From Legionella cincinnatiensis (GTDB lineage: Bacteria; Pseudomonadota; Gammaproteobacteria; Legionellales; Legionellaceae): a stretch of DNA of 64,000 nucleotides. The stretch is taken from assembly GCF_900452415.1 (NCBI RefSeq), contig NZ_UGNX01000001.1, forward strand, positions 3,224,001-3,288,000, read 5' to 3'. Shown piece after piece: positions 44,949-54,661 of the stretch. The translations under genes were made by a program, and so were the position numbers. The notes under the pieces are model-generated. The model searched no databases, was not told the origin of the DNA, and was given only the letters and a program-made list of their open reading frames with translations. The number at the start of each line of letters is the position of its first letter. Position 1 is the first letter of the stretch.

Positions 44949-45314
44949 CTAGCCTTCTTTTTTGCCAGTTAATTTTTCTTTAATGCGTGCAGCACGTCCA
45001 GCCAAGTTACGTAGGTAATAAAGCTTAGCACGACGTACATCACCGCGTCTTTTTACAGTAATGCTATCAACAATTGGGCTATAGGTTTGAAACACACGCT
45101 CAACACCAACACCATGAGAAATTTTACGAACAGTAAAAGCAGAATTCAAACCACGATTACGCTTAGCAATGACAACACCTTCAAAAGCCTGTAAGCGTTC
45201 ACGGTTACCTTCAATTACTTTCACTTGAACCAGAACAGTATCGCCTGGATTAAAATTAGGGATTTCTTTACCTTGCATTTGCTCAGCATTCAGCTGATCA
45301 ATAATATTAGTCAT
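44949..45314 (-). CDS. rplS: Ribosomal protein L19
   Basis: 121 residues from ATG 45314 (MTNIIDQL), with GAGGAG upstream. The frame also opens at ATG 45338, but E. coli L19 begins at MSNII, so the eight extra residues are not used. [47 protein letters not shown] and the basic [15 protein letters not shown] are diagnostic. It is last in the operon rpsP-rimM-trmD-rplS. Confidence 0.97.
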   Translation of the reverse strand: MTNIIDQLNAEQMQGKEIPNFNPGDTVLVQVKVIEGNRERLQAFEGVVIAKRNRGLNSAFTVRKISHGVGVERVFQTYSPIVDSITVKRRGDVRRAKLYYLRNLAGRAARIKEKLTGKKEG

Positions 45315-45341
45315 GGACTGCTCCTCAAATTGGTTCATCTT

Positions 45342-46091
45342 CTAGGACTCACCGTGCTCAAACTTAAACTCAACAAGCAATTGCTTGTCTGCGTCATTTA
45401 ACTGTATTTTTTCAAGTAAATCCGGCCGCTTAAGCCAAGTTTTACCTAGAGACTGTTTTCTTCGCCACAGTTCAATATCTCTGTGATTACCACCTAACAA
45501 CACAGGTGGAACGCCTAATCCATCAACCTTTGCCGGTCGAGTGTAGTGAGGACAATCCAGCAAACCATTCATAAATGAATCTTGTTCTGCTGAACCAAGA
45601 TGCCCAAGGCTGCCTGGTATTAAGCGAATAATTGCATCGATAAATACCGTAGCTGCTAACTCACCACCACTTAAAACAAAATCTCCTAAAGACCATTCTT
45701 CATCTACATACTGTTGAAGAATGCGCTCATCAATTCCTTCATACCGTCCTGCAATAAATAGCAGGGGTTGCTTCTCATTTGCCACCTGATTTAAGTCATT
45801 TTGGCGAATTACCTTGCCTTGAGGGCTTAGATAAATCGTCTTACAATGACCTGGCATTTGACTTTGTGCCTGCAAAATAGCTCCCTGCAAAGGTTCATAC
45901 ATCATAACCATCCCAGGGCCACCACCATAAGGCTTATCATCTACTTGTCTATAAGGTCTAGAGGACCAATCTCTTGGATTCCAGAAATCAATTTTTACTA
46001 ACCCTTGCTCTATGGCTCTACCCGATATGCCATAATTCAACGCACTAAGGATCTCGGGTATTAGGCTAATGACTCCAAGATGAAGCACCAC
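45342..46091 (-). CDS. trmD: tRNA (guanine-N1-)-methyltransferase (m1G37)
   Basis: Methylates G37 next to the anticodon using S-adenosylmethionine in a trefoil-knot fold. ISLIPEIL at the N-terminus, DDKPYGGGPGMVM, GRYEGIDERI, and the knot SLGDFVLSGGELAA are intact. 249 residues from GTG 46091 (GTG 46088 also possible), immediately after the rimM stop. Located between rimM and rplS as in most gammaproteobacteria. Confidence 0.97.
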   Translation of the reverse strand: MVLHLGVISLIPEILSALNYGISGRAIEQGLVKIDFWNPRDWSSRPYRQVDDKPYGGGPGMVMMYEPLQGAILQAQSQMPGHCKTIYLSPQGKVIRQNDLNQVANEKQPLLFIAGRYEGIDERILQQYVDEEWSLGDFVLSGGELAATVFIDAIIRLIPGSLGHLGSAEQDSFMNGLLDCPHYTRPAKVDGLGVPPVLLGGNHRDIELWRRKQSLGKTWLKRPDLLEKIQLNDADKQLLVEFKFEHGES

Positions 46092-46601
46092 TTAAAAATC
46101 CACATCCCAATTAACAGTAATTAATTTCTGGTTGGGATCAATATCTAATATAAATTGGCCAGGTAAGTAAGGGATTAAATGTCTTTTATTACCTTCTACA
46201 ACCAGCACATCATTAGCACCTGTAGGAATTATTTCAGTGACTGTTCCAAAAGACTCACCTTGTTGGTTAATCACACTCATCCCTATAAGTTGATGCCAGT
46301 AATACTCACCAGGCTTCAATTGTTCCAACTGATCTTGGTGTACTGCAATTTCTATATTAGTAAGATGAGCTACTAACTCACGCTCATGATAACCTTCTAT
46401 CTGGGCAATAATAGATTTGTTTTGTACTTCAGCACGTATTAATTTAATAAGCTGCCATTTATTATCAATAAAGGCATGCCAATTCGTATACTTCAGAACA
46501 TTATCACGGGGTTCCGTAAAAGAGTGCACCGTAACCAAACCTTTAACACCATGAGGTCGCCCAAATCGAGCAATTATTATCCAGTTATTCTGATTATCCA
46601 C
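46092..46601 (-). CDS. rimM: 16S rRNA processing protein RimM
   Basis: Assists 30S head maturation and binds S19. GRFGRPHGVKGLV-type start (IARFGRPHGVKG), a middle barrel, and the C-terminal PRC-barrel with EYYWHQLIGMSV and LIPYLPGQFI are visible. 169 residues, the normal length. Five bases separate it from rpsP, and its stop abuts the trmD start. Confidence 0.95.
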   Translation of the reverse strand: MDNQNNWIIIARFGRPHGVKGLVTVHSFTEPRDNVLKYTNWHAFIDNKWQLIKLIRAEVQNKSIIAQIEGYHERELVAHLTNIEIAVHQDQLEQLKPGEYYWHQLIGMSVINQQGESFGTVTEIIPTGANDVLVVEGNKRHLIPYLPGQFILDIDPNQKLITVNWDVDF

Positions 46602-46606
46602 GTTAA

Positions 46607-46864
46607 TTAAGCAGCTTCGCCTTTTTTATTAAATTCTTTGACCAATGCACTAACGCGGTCAGATAATTTTGCGCCTACTTTTTGCCAGTGGCTTAATTTT
46701 TCTGCATCAATATGCAGGCGAATCTCTTGCCCACGCGCTATAGGGTTAAAATAACCAATACGCTCAATATAACTGCCATCGCGACGTTTGCGACTGTCAG
46801 TAACGACCATGTGATAAAAAGGACGCTTTTTAGCGCCGCCTCTAGATAAACGTATAACGACCAT
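46607..46864 (-). CDS. rpsP: Ribosomal protein S16
   Basis: 85 residues. The start [21 protein letters not shown] and the [15 protein letters not shown] segment are typical of S16. First gene of the rpsP-rimM-trmD-rplS operon; ffh lies upstream on the same strand with a 109-base gap that may hold its promoter. Confidence 0.97.
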   Translation of the reverse strand: MVVIRLSRGGAKKRPFYHMVVTDSRKRRDGSYIERIGYFNPIARGQEIRLHIDAEKLSHWQKVGAKLSDRVSALVKEFNKKGEAA

Positions 46865-46973
46865 TGTTTTCCTCTATTTGAGAGTGGTTACACATACTTA
46901 GTAATCGCACTAAGCATAAAAATGCCGTGTATTGTACGAAAATTAATTCGCCCTGTGAAGTAATTCTTGCGAA

Positions 46974-48353
46974 TTATTTAAAATCGTCTGGTAATATTCC
47001 TTTTAATCCAGGGATACCACCAATTCCACGCATCATTTTTTGCATTCCACCAGGTTTAGTAAATTTTTTCATCATTTTTTGCATTTGCTCAAATTGCTTT
47101 AATAACTTATTAACATCCTGTATTTGTGTTCCTGATCCCTGCGCAATTCTCTTTTTACGAGAACCAACAATAATTTTAGGAATACGCCGCTCTTTTGGAG
47201 TCATCGAATTAATAATAGCAATAGTTTGAGCCATAGCTTTTTCACTGACTTGCTTCATTGCTTGCTGAGGCATCATTTGGCTCACACCAGGTAACTTACT
47301 CATCATTCCAGCAATACCACCCATATTATTCATTTGCAGTAGTTGTTGCTTAAAATCTTCCAAATCAAAGCTCTTCCCCTTTTTTAATTTTTTAGCTAGT
47401 TTTTCACTCGCTTGCTTGTCTGCTTTGCGCTCAACCTCTTCAATTAAGGTAAGAATATCACCCATACCAAGAATTCTTGAAGCAACGCGCTCAGGATGAA
47501 ATGGCTCTAGTGCATCTACTTTTTCACCACTACCAATAAATTTAATAGGTTGTCCGGTAATTTGTTTCACAGAAAGAGCAGCACCGCCTCGAGCATCCCC
47601 ATCTGTTTTGGTTAAAATAACCCCTGTTAATGGAAGTGCCTCATGAAATGCTTTTGCAGTATTGGCAGCATCTTGTCCGGTCATGCTGTCTACAACAAAT
47701 AGAGTTTCAATTGGGTTTACTGCTTGATGTAATTCTTTAATTTCGGCCATCATGTCAGCATCGATATGCAAACGACCTGCAGTATCAATGAGTAATACAT
47801 CCATATATTGTTTTTTTGCAGCTTCCAAAGCTTTTCGAGCAATCATTAAGGGCTGTTCATTGACTTCTGCTGGGAAAAAGGCAACGCCTATTTGTTCTGC
47901 CAATACTTTAAGCTGCTGAATTGCGGCAGGTCGATAAACGTCAACACTCACGACCATTACCTTTTTATTTTCAGATTCTTTTAAATAGCGCGCAAGTTTT
48001 GCAGTGCTTGTAGTTTTACCTGAGCCTTGTAGCCCTGCCATTAAAAATATAGCTGGAGGTTGAGTCTTGAAGTTGAGCTCGGCACGCTCATCGCCCATAA
48101 CATGAACTAATTCGTCATGCACAATTTTAACAAAAGCTTGATCAGGATTTAAATGAGTTAAAACTTCTTGTCCTAAAGCATTTTGTTTTACTTGCTCTAT
48201 AAATTCTTTAATAACGGGTAAGGCAACATCTGCTTCAAGCAGCGAAAGTCTGACTTCACGCAAAACGTGTTGTACATTCTCTTCAGTTAATCGACCTAAT
48301 CCGCGTAAATTTTTAAAGGTACGAGTTAAACGTTCAGTTAAAGTTTCAAACAT
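46974..48353 (-). CDS. ffh: Signal recognition particle protein Ffh (SRP54)
   Basis: GTPase that binds 4.5S RNA and signal sequences of nascent membrane proteins. The N domain is followed by the G domain, with G1 GLQGSGKTT, DTAGRLHID, TKTDGDARGG and the DARGG motif. The C-terminal M domain is methionine-rich (LLQMNNMGGIAGMMSKL, QMQKMMKKFTKPGGMQKMM), with RRIPKIIVGSRKKRIAQGSG for RNA binding. 459 residues, normal length. Confidence 0.97.
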   Translation of the reverse strand: MFETLTERLTRTFKNLRGLGRLTEENVQHVLREVRLSLLEADVALPVIKEFIEQVKQNALGQEVLTHLNPDQAFVKIVHDELVHVMGDERAELNFKTQPPAIFLMAGLQGSGKTTSTAKLARYLKESENKKVMVVSVDVYRPAAIQQLKVLAEQIGVAFFPAEVNEQPLMIARKALEAAKKQYMDVLLIDTAGRLHIDADMMAEIKELHQAVNPIETLFVVDSMTGQDAANTAKAFHEALPLTGVILTKTDGDARGGAALSVKQITGQPIKFIGSGEKVDALEPFHPERVASRILGMGDILTLIEEVERKADKQASEKLAKKLKKGKSFDLEDFKQQLLQMNNMGGIAGMMSKLPGVSQMMPQQAMKQVSEKAMAQTIAIINSMTPKERRIPKIIVGSRKKRIAQGSGTQIQDVNKLLKQFEQMQKMMKKFTKPGGMQKMMRGIGGIPGLKGILPDDFK

Positions 48354-48641
48354 AATGTACGCCCAAAAAAGTATTCACTATAGCATAGAGAGGCGATGGT
48401 ATGATACTAGCAAATACTGTTTTTATTCAGCCCTATTGATTGGCATAGCGTTAAGAAAAAATGCAGAGATTTTCTGGTTAAATCATGCTATTTTACAAGA
48501 CAACCGATATTTAGGTTTCATAATAAATAAAATTTAGGAACATTTTGTTTATTTATTATCCTATTATTAAGGGTTCCTTAAGCTTATTTTTTATATAATA
48601 AAGCTTCTGCAAGCCCCAAAAAACTGCACTGAAGGACTGCG

Positions 48642-50048
48642 ATGATTGAGAAAAAACATTCACTAACAATTTTCAGTTTAACTATGATCACAGTTGGATC
48701 TGTAGATAGTATACGTAATTTGCCGGCAACAGCCTTATTTGGTAGTCAATTAATCTTTTATTTCTTTCTAGGCGCGTTATTTTTTCTAATTCCTACTGCC
48801 TTGGTTTCAGCTGAATTAGCCTCAGGATGGGCAAAACAAGGAGGAATTTATATTTGGGTCAAACAAGCATTTGGAAAAAAAATGGGCTTTTTAGCCATTT
48901 GGTTGCAATGGATAGAAAATGTCATCTGGTATCCAACAATTTTATCTTTTGTTGGAGGAACAATTGGCTATTTAATTAATCCAGCATTAACAAGTAATCC
49001 TTATTTTCTATGGGCTATCATTGTTAGTTCATTTTGGGGTACTACTGTATTAAACCTACGAGGAATGAAATCCTCAGCTATATTTAGTAACTTATGTTCT
49101 CTTGCTGGTTTGTTATTGCCAATGTCGTTAATTATTGGCCTAGGCTTAGTTTGGATGACTCAAGGCAATCCGTTACAGATTCAATTTGATATTCCAAGTA
49201 TTGTGCCACACTTAGAAGATAGATCCATGTGGGTATCTCTTACCGCAATTATTATGTCCTTCTGTGGTATAGAAATCGCTACTGTTCATGCGAATGATGT
49301 AAAGAATCCACAACATGCTTTTCCTAAAGTTTTAATTTATTCAGTAGGTATTATTTTAAGTACTTTAATTCTTGGTTCTTTAGCGATTGCAATTGTGTTA
49401 CCCGGAAAAGACATTAACTTAGTAGCAGGAATTATGCAGGCGTTTGAAGCATTTTTTTCAAGTTACCATATGTCCTGGATGATGCCTGTAGTGGCAGTCA
49501 TGTTAGTTTTAGGGGGACTTGGAGGGGTAAGCAACTGGATTATTGCTCCTACGAAAGGATTATTGGTTGCTGCCGAGGATGGAAATTTACCGGATTATTT
49601 CCAGCGTACCAATGCAAAGGGAGCGCCCGCGGTTATGCTATATACTCAAGCCACCATTGTCACAGTGCTCTCAGGATTATTTTTATTTATGCCTAGTGTG
49701 AATGGATCTTATTGGCTATTAACTGCATTGGCTGCTCAGTTGTATATGCTAATGTATTTTATGATGTTTATTGCCGCAATTAAATTACGTCTGTCAGAAC
49801 CTGAACATCATCGCCCCTTTAAAATTCCTGGTGGATTAGCCGGAATGTTATTTGTTGCAGGCATAGGTATTATTGGTGTATGCACTACTTTAGGGGTAAG
49901 TTTTATTCCGCCAGACGGTATTAATGTAGGTAGTTTAGTACGTTATGAATTGACTCTAATTGGGGGTTTAATTTTAATGTGTTCGCCACCGTTTATAAGT
50001 TCATGGATACAAGGGAAAACAACAGCAATGGAGCCCATTTTGGATTAA
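48642..50048 (+). CDS. APC-family amino acid permease
   Basis: 468 residues with about twelve TM helices. The N-terminal TM1 breaks around SVDSIRNLP, and SAELASGWAKQGGIYIWVKQAFG is the typical APC TM2 region; ATVHANDVKNPQHAFPK follows TM6. It resembles the glutamate/GABA antiporter-like permeases, several of which occur in Legionella. The substrate is not certain. The gap before it (48354-48641) holds only a short improbable frame and AT-rich promoter sequence. Confidence 0.87.
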   Translation: MIEKKHSLTIFSLTMITVGSVDSIRNLPATALFGSQLIFYFFLGALFFLIPTALVSAELASGWAKQGGIYIWVKQAFGKKMGFLAIWLQWIENVIWYPTILSFVGGTIGYLINPALTSNPYFLWAIIVSSFWGTTVLNLRGMKSSAIFSNLCSLAGLLLPMSLIIGLGLVWMTQGNPLQIQFDIPSIVPHLEDRSMWVSLTAIIMSFCGIEIATVHANDVKNPQHAFPKVLIYSVGIILSTLILGSLAIAIVLPGKDINLVAGIMQAFEAFFSSYHMSWMMPVVAVMLVLGGLGGVSNWIIAPTKGLLVAAEDGNLPDYFQRTNAKGAPAVMLYTQATIVTVLSGLFLFMPSVNGSYWLLTALAAQLYMLMYFMMFIAAIKLRLSEPEHHRPFKIPGGLAGMLFVAGIGIIGVCTTLGVSFIPPDGINVGSLVRYELTLIGGLILMCSPPFISSWIQGKTTAMEPILD

Positions 50049-50062
50049 TTAGGGTATTACTT

Positions 50063-50593
50063 ATGCTCCTTGAACCCGATGAGTTGCTTAATAAATTAAT
50101 TGCTCGATTACCTGAATTAGAATGGAAGATAAATGGCTTAGACATGTCTTTTTTAAGCCATAGCGTACCTAGAGGATTATTTCGTACTAATTCAGAGTCA
50201 ACTGCTGCAATGTTTATTGCTGAAATTAAGGCAGACATACATGCATTATCCAAACAAACTAACAAACGTAGTGCTTTTTACTTAGCGGAATGCATCCGGC
50301 AAAAGATCAATGTGTTAGTGGTCTTATGCCAAATACATCATCGGAAAAATAAACCAGAAGGGAAAAATTATTTTGGCATCAAAATGTTAAGTACCCGACA
50401 ACAATGGATAAGCGATCTTGAAATAGAGATTGAAGCTTTATCAACTCAACAGCAAGCAATGATCAAAAGTTTAGCGCAATTACAGCATCAACAAGACTCT
50501 AACTCACTTTTGAATTTAAAAGCCGAATTAGGAGAAGTCGAGCGGCGTTTAACTTTAGCAAAAGAAACATTAAATCGAGCTGTCTCATCCTAG
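50063..50593 (+). CDS. priC: PriC-like primosomal replication protein
   Basis: 176 residues from ATG 50063, with TTAGGG upstream. The frame opens earlier inside the permease gene, which is rejected. An all-helical protein whose SHSVPRGLFRTNSES, YLAECIRQKINVL and late TRQQWISDLEIEIEAL segments follow the PriC pattern (FD.xLF, then two long helices). PriC binds SSB-coated forks and reloads DnaB. The similarity is moderate; the fallback is an unnamed helical protein. It starts 14 bases after the permease stop and may be co-transcribed. Confidence 0.6.
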   Translation: MLLEPDELLNKLIARLPELEWKINGLDMSFLSHSVPRGLFRTNSESTAAMFIAEIKADIHALSKQTNKRSAFYLAECIRQKINVLVVLCQIHHRKNKPEGKNYFGIKMLSTRQQWISDLEIEIEALSTQQQAMIKSLAQLQHQQDSNSLLNLKAELGEVERRLTLAKETLNRAVSS

Positions 50594-50763
50594 AAAAAAC
50601 CGGCTGCTTTTATAGAACAATCATTAAGATCTTTTTCTAAATCACATAATGAGTTAAATTAGAAACGCCTATTTGGCGTTACATTAAAATAATTACTCGA
50701 ATTTACTAGGTTGTTTATGAACAATCCATAAAAATGAGTGATTAAAAAAAGGAGCTCGTTCAA

Positions 50764-51105
50764 ATGTCAGATAAATTTACTCATATTACTAAAGATATCA
50801 GCACGCAATTAGCTAAAATGCGCAAAGAAATGCCAGAAGTGATGTCTGGATTTTCAGCTCTAGCTCAAGCCGCAACTAAAGATGGTGCTTTAGATAAAAA
50901 AACTAAAGAATTAATTGCTATGGCTTTAGCCGTTGCAAAACAATGCCCAGGATGCATTGGATTCCACTCTCAAACGTTAATCAAACTACAAACTACTCGT
51001 GAAGAACTTTTAGACACTTTAGGGATGGCTGTTTACATGGGAGGTGGGCCTTCTTTAATGTATGCAGCAGAAGCTTTAGAAGCATTTGATGAGTTTAGCA
51101 AATAA
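50764..51105 (+). CDS. Carboxymuconolactone decarboxylase / AhpD-like protein
   Basis: 113 residues. The AhpD-type redox motif appears as CPGCIGFHSQ (CxxC plus downstream His), followed by EELLDTLGMAVYMGGGPSLMYA, typical of the CMD family. Such proteins are small thiol-dependent peroxidases or disulfide reductases. AGGAG lies nine bases before the ATG. Single gene. Confidence 0.87.
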   Translation: MSDKFTHITKDISTQLAKMRKEMPEVMSGFSALAQAATKDGALDKKTKELIAMALAVAKQCPGCIGFHSQTLIKLQTTREELLDTLGMAVYMGGGPSLMYAAEALEAFDEFSK

Positions 51106-51274
51106 AATAGAATTTTTATAAAGCAGAAAGATGATGTAAGCGTTCACCCCTCATGCACCGAAAGGCTGAATTTGTCACATTTTACGCAAAAATACAGCCT
51201 TTCACCAGAGACAAGCATACTCCCTGAACAGATACAAGATGATTCTCTCAGTACAGGATTGTGAGTTAACTTCA

Positions 51275-51294
51275 CCCTCTGCGACAGTAGAGGG
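51275..51294. repeat. Short hairpin between the AhpD-like gene and fadH
   Basis: CCCTCT-GCGACAGT-AGAGGG. Similar in sequence to part of the palindrome at 26491-26550 (CCTCTGCAACAGCAGAG). It may end transcription from either side but has no T tract. Confidence 0.35.
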
Positions 51295-51360
51295 TCTCTT
51301 AAGGCATATTGCAAGAATCCATCCAAGCCTCTGTTCTTTAATAAGTATTAACCAATTACC

Positions 51361-53385
51361 TCAAATCAGAGCAGCTAAACGACAGGCTTGATCAATAGCA
51401 TGACGTGCATCCAACTCTAATGCTTTATATGCTCCACCAACCAAATGGACATTCTTTTGGGCCTCTTTTAAAGGGGTGAATAGTTCAGTTAATTCGACTT
51501 GTCCAGCACAGATCACCACGGTATCAACGGCTATAACCTGGGGAGTTTCATCAATGCGTATGTGTAACCCTTGATCATCAATAGCATCATAACTCACCCC
51601 AGAAATCATTTTAACATGCTTATGTTTTAGACTTGCGCGATGAATCCAACCCGTAGTTTTTCCCAAACGTTTACCCATTTTTTCATTTTTGCGCTGTAAT
51701 AAATAAACTTCACGTGGGCTAGGCGTACTTTCAGGAGGCTTAATCCCACCTCGATATTTCCCATATACATCAATACCCCATTCATTATAAAACTGTTCTT
51801 TAGAAGCCTGATGTTCATGAGTTAAAAATTCAGCTACATCAAAACCAATTCCACCTGCACCAACAATTGCAACCCGTTTACCTGCTTCCTTTTTTCCAGT
51901 AATTACATCAATGTAACTGGCTACTTTGGGATGATCGATGCCTGGAATTTCTGGGACTCGCGGCTTAATGCCACTCGCCAAAACTACTTCATCAAAATCC
52001 AGCAAATGCTCCACTGTTGCTTCTGTATTTAAGTGAATTGTTACCTTAAATTTCTGTAATTGATAAGTAAAATAATCCAGCGTGTGTTGAAAAATTTCCT
52101 TGCCTGGGATTTTTTTTGCTAAATTAAATTGTCCACCGAGTTGTGCATTTTTTTCAAATAAAGTTACCTTATGCCCACGTTCAGCAGCAACCGCGGCAAA
52201 AGCCAACCCAGCAGGGCCAGAACCTACTACGGCAATTGATTTGGGTTCTGCAGTAACCTCATAAATCAACTCAGTTTCATTACATGCCCGAGGGTTCACC
52301 AAGCAAGAGGCAGTTTTGTTCACGAAAACGCGATCAAGACAAGCCTGATTACATGCAATACACACATTGATTGCTTCACTTTCACCTTTTTTGGCTTTTT
52401 CGGCAAATAGAGGATCGGCTAACAAAGGTCTGGCCATAGAGATCATATCAGCAACACCTGACTCAATTAATTGATTGGCTAATTCAGGGGTATTAATACG
52501 ATTGGAAGTAATCACCGGTATTTTCACTTCTGGTTTTAAATGCTGGGTTAAATGAGTAAATGCAGCTTCAGGAACCATAGTTGCAATAGTTGGAATCCGT
52601 GCCTCATGCCAGCCAATACCCGTATTAATTAAAGTTGCACCAGCCTCTTCTATGGCTTTAGCAAGAATCACAATTTCTTCCCAATTACTACCGTCAGCAA
52701 TTAAATCAAGCATGGACAAACGAAAAACTATAATAAATTTCTCACCCACTGCTTCACGTACACTCCTCACTATCTCAATAGGAAAACGAATACGATTACT
52801 ATAACTCCCCCCCCATTCATCTCGGCGTTGGTTGGTATGAGTAACAATGAACTGATTGATTAAATAGCCTTCACTGCCCATAATTTCAATCCCATCATAA
52901 CCAGCCAATTGAGCAAGTCGAGCACAACGAGCAAAATGCTTGATGGTTTTTTTAATTCGATATTGACTCATCACCCAGGGTTTAAATGGGCTGATCGGTG
53001 ATTTGATTCCGCTGGGAGCGACAACAAAAGGATGAAAACCATAACGTCCAGCATGTAAAGCCTGCAGAATAATTTTACCCCCTGCCTCGTGCACTGTATG
53101 GGTGATTAATTCATGTCGTTGCTGTTCTTTGCTGTTCGTCAATTTAGCAGAAAAAGGAGCCAAACGTCCTACTCGATCCGGTGCAAAACCCCCAGTAGTT
53201 ATTAATCCTACACCTCCAAGGGCTCTTTCTCTGTAAAATTGAGCCAAACGATTCAAACTGTCCTTATCTTCTTCAAGACCAGTATGCATCGATCCCATTA
53301 ATAAACGATTTTTTAATTGAGTAAAACCTAAATCCAAAGACTGGAATAGGGCTTTAAACGGAGTGTTATCAATTCTCAATTCCAT
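51361..53385 (-). CDS. fadH: NADPH-dependent 2,4-dienoyl-CoA reductase
   Basis: Reduces 2,4-dienoyl-CoA during oxidation of unsaturated fatty acids. Domains in order: an old-yellow-enzyme TIM barrel with FMN (about 1-340, LKNRLLMGSMHTGLEE, HAGRYG), the 4Fe-4S cysteines (CIACNQACLDR, then TASCLVNPRA at about 340-365), an FAD loop AVVGSGPAGLAFA, and an NADPH loop AIVGAGGIGFDVAEFL. 674 residues against 672 in E. coli FadH. Single gene. Confidence 0.95.
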   Translation of the reverse strand: MELRIDNTPFKALFQSLDLGFTQLKNRLLMGSMHTGLEEDKDSLNRLAQFYRERALGGVGLITTGGFAPDRVGRLAPFSAKLTNSKEQQRHELITHTVHEAGGKIILQALHAGRYGFHPFVVAPSGIKSPISPFKPWVMSQYRIKKTIKHFARCARLAQLAGYDGIEIMGSEGYLINQFIVTHTNQRRDEWGGSYSNRIRFPIEIVRSVREAVGEKFIIVFRLSMLDLIADGSNWEEIVILAKAIEEAGATLINTGIGWHEARIPTIATMVPEAAFTHLTQHLKPEVKIPVITSNRINTPELANQLIESGVADMISMARPLLADPLFAEKAKKGESEAINVCIACNQACLDRVFVNKTASCLVNPRACNETELIYEVTAEPKSIAVVGSGPAGLAFAAVAAERGHKVTLFEKNAQLGGQFNLAKKIPGKEIFQHTLDYFTYQLQKFKVTIHLNTEATVEHLLDFDEVVLASGIKPRVPEIPGIDHPKVASYIDVITGKKEAGKRVAIVGAGGIGFDVAEFLTHEHQASKEQFYNEWGIDVYGKYRGGIKPPESTPSPREVYLLQRKNEKMGKRLGKTTGWIHRASLKHKHVKMISGVSYDAIDDQGLHIRIDETPQVIAVDTVVICAGQVELTELFTPLKEAQKNVHLVGGAYKALELDARHAIDQACRLAALI

Positions 53386-53479
53386 GAGTATTTCGCCAAA
53401 AACTTCAAAATAAAAAGTATAAACTCAGTTTGAAGCTTTTTACAGAGATTAATTAACAACTTTAAAGTTATAAAGAAAA

Positions 53480-54382
53480 CTATTCTATTTTGAGAGGTTC
53501 CTTATAAGCTAAAGAAGCTCCTAGTTGAGAACGACTGGCAATAAAAGCACCAAACAAAGTAATACTGCATCCAATCAAAGAAAGAAGTGAAGGTTGTTCA
53601 TGTAATAATAAAAATCCCATTAAAGTAGATACAATAGGAAGTGCGTATAAAGTAATTGCCGCTTTGGAAGCAGATAAATATTTCAATGCATATCCCCAGG
53701 CTAGATAAGCAAGGGCTGCGGGGAAAATCCCCATGTAAACAACTGCCATGGTAGTCTGAATATTGGCAATCTTAATTTGCCTCAGTAAATCAGGTAGAAA
53801 AATAACCAACAATAAAGTCCCACCCCACATTACCCAAGCAATAATCGCAACTGGATGATAAACACGTACAAATTGCTTTTGCACAATTGTTAAAATAGCT
53901 CCCATTAAAGCAGAAATTAAAATCGCTAAAACTCCTTGTTTCATTCCTGGAACTGATTGTTCACCAACCATCAACAGCACCAGACCTAATATGCTAATTA
54001 AGATGCCATACCAAACACTACGCTTTAGTTTTTCTTGCAAAAAGATAAGCGATAAAACTACGGTCATCACAGGCATAAAACCAATCACAAAGCTGGCTAT
54101 CCCTGCAGAAACACTAAGCTCACCATAATTTAAACAAATATTATAAATACCTATTCCAGCCATTCCAGCAATAAGCAACTGGATACGATCTTTCCATGCA
54201 ACTCGTTTTTTTATCCCTAAACCGTAGTAAATAATTAAAAGACAAAGTGATGCAATCATAAATCGCAATAGTGCAAGGGCACCTGGCGAATAATCTGTTA
54301 ATCCTATTCGTATCCCAATAAATGCCGAAGCCCACAACACAATTGCAATAATAACAACAAAAACCACTTTGAAAGACTGCAT
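53480..54382 (-). CDS. EamA/DMT-family transporter
   Basis: 300 residues, about ten TM helices in two EamA repeats (LWASAFIGIRIGL in the first; a second half with PAALAYLAWGYALKYLSASKAA and LPIVSTLMGFLLLHE). Probably exports a metabolite; the substrate is unknown. Single gene on the minus strand, 94 bases downstream of fadH's start. Confidence 0.88.
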   Translation of the reverse strand: MQSFKVVFVVIIAIVLWASAFIGIRIGLTDYSPGALALLRFMIASLCLLIIYYGLGIKKRVAWKDRIQLLIAGMAGIGIYNICLNYGELSVSAGIASFVIGFMPVMTVVLSLIFLQEKLKRSVWYGILISILGLVLLMVGEQSVPGMKQGVLAILISALMGAILTIVQKQFVRVYHPVAIIAWVMWGGTLLLVIFLPDLLRQIKIANIQTTMAVVYMGIFPAALAYLAWGYALKYLSASKAAITLYALPIVSTLMGFLLLHEQPSLLSLIGCSITLFGAFIASRSQLGASLAYKEPLKIE

Positions 54383-54457
54383 TGTTTACATCCGTACAAA
54401 ATAAATGTACCTATTTTAGCAGAACTTTAGAATAAACGTTGTTACTCTCCTTCTAAA

Positions 54458-54661
54458 ATAACGTTAGTTATGGATAAAGATATAGTTATAACGAGTCTCT
54501 ATCACGCTCCGTTCGAGCTGAGGAGGCGCACCAGCGCCGTCTCGAAGCCTTGGCATCGGGTTCGAAAGTACCTGCCAAGGCTTCGAGACGGCGCTGGTGC
54601 GCCTCCTCAGCCCGAACGGAGCGAAGTAATAACTCGATTTCTTATCCATAATTGACGTTAA
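54458..54661. repeat. ~200-bp palindromic element, copy D, with a perfect 39-bp internal inverted repeat
   Basis: Ends are TAACGTTAGTTATGGATAA and its near-complement. Inside, positions 54517-54555 and 54573-54611 are perfect reverse complements (39 bp, 17-base loop), extending to about 55 bp with few mismatches. This is the most symmetrical copy in the window, with GC-rich arms (GGCGCACCAGCGCCGTCTCG). The remaining intergenic sequence to 54997 is AT-rich with no gene seen. Confidence 0.88.

Noticed and set aside
48355..48537. 60-residue reading frame upstream of the APC permease
   Set aside because: No ribosome-binding site, no recognisable features, and it begins at the ffh start region; most likely chance.
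54464..54655. Two 61-residue frames on opposite strands
   Set aside because: Both lie inside palindromic element copy D and mirror each other because of the perfect inverted repeat.
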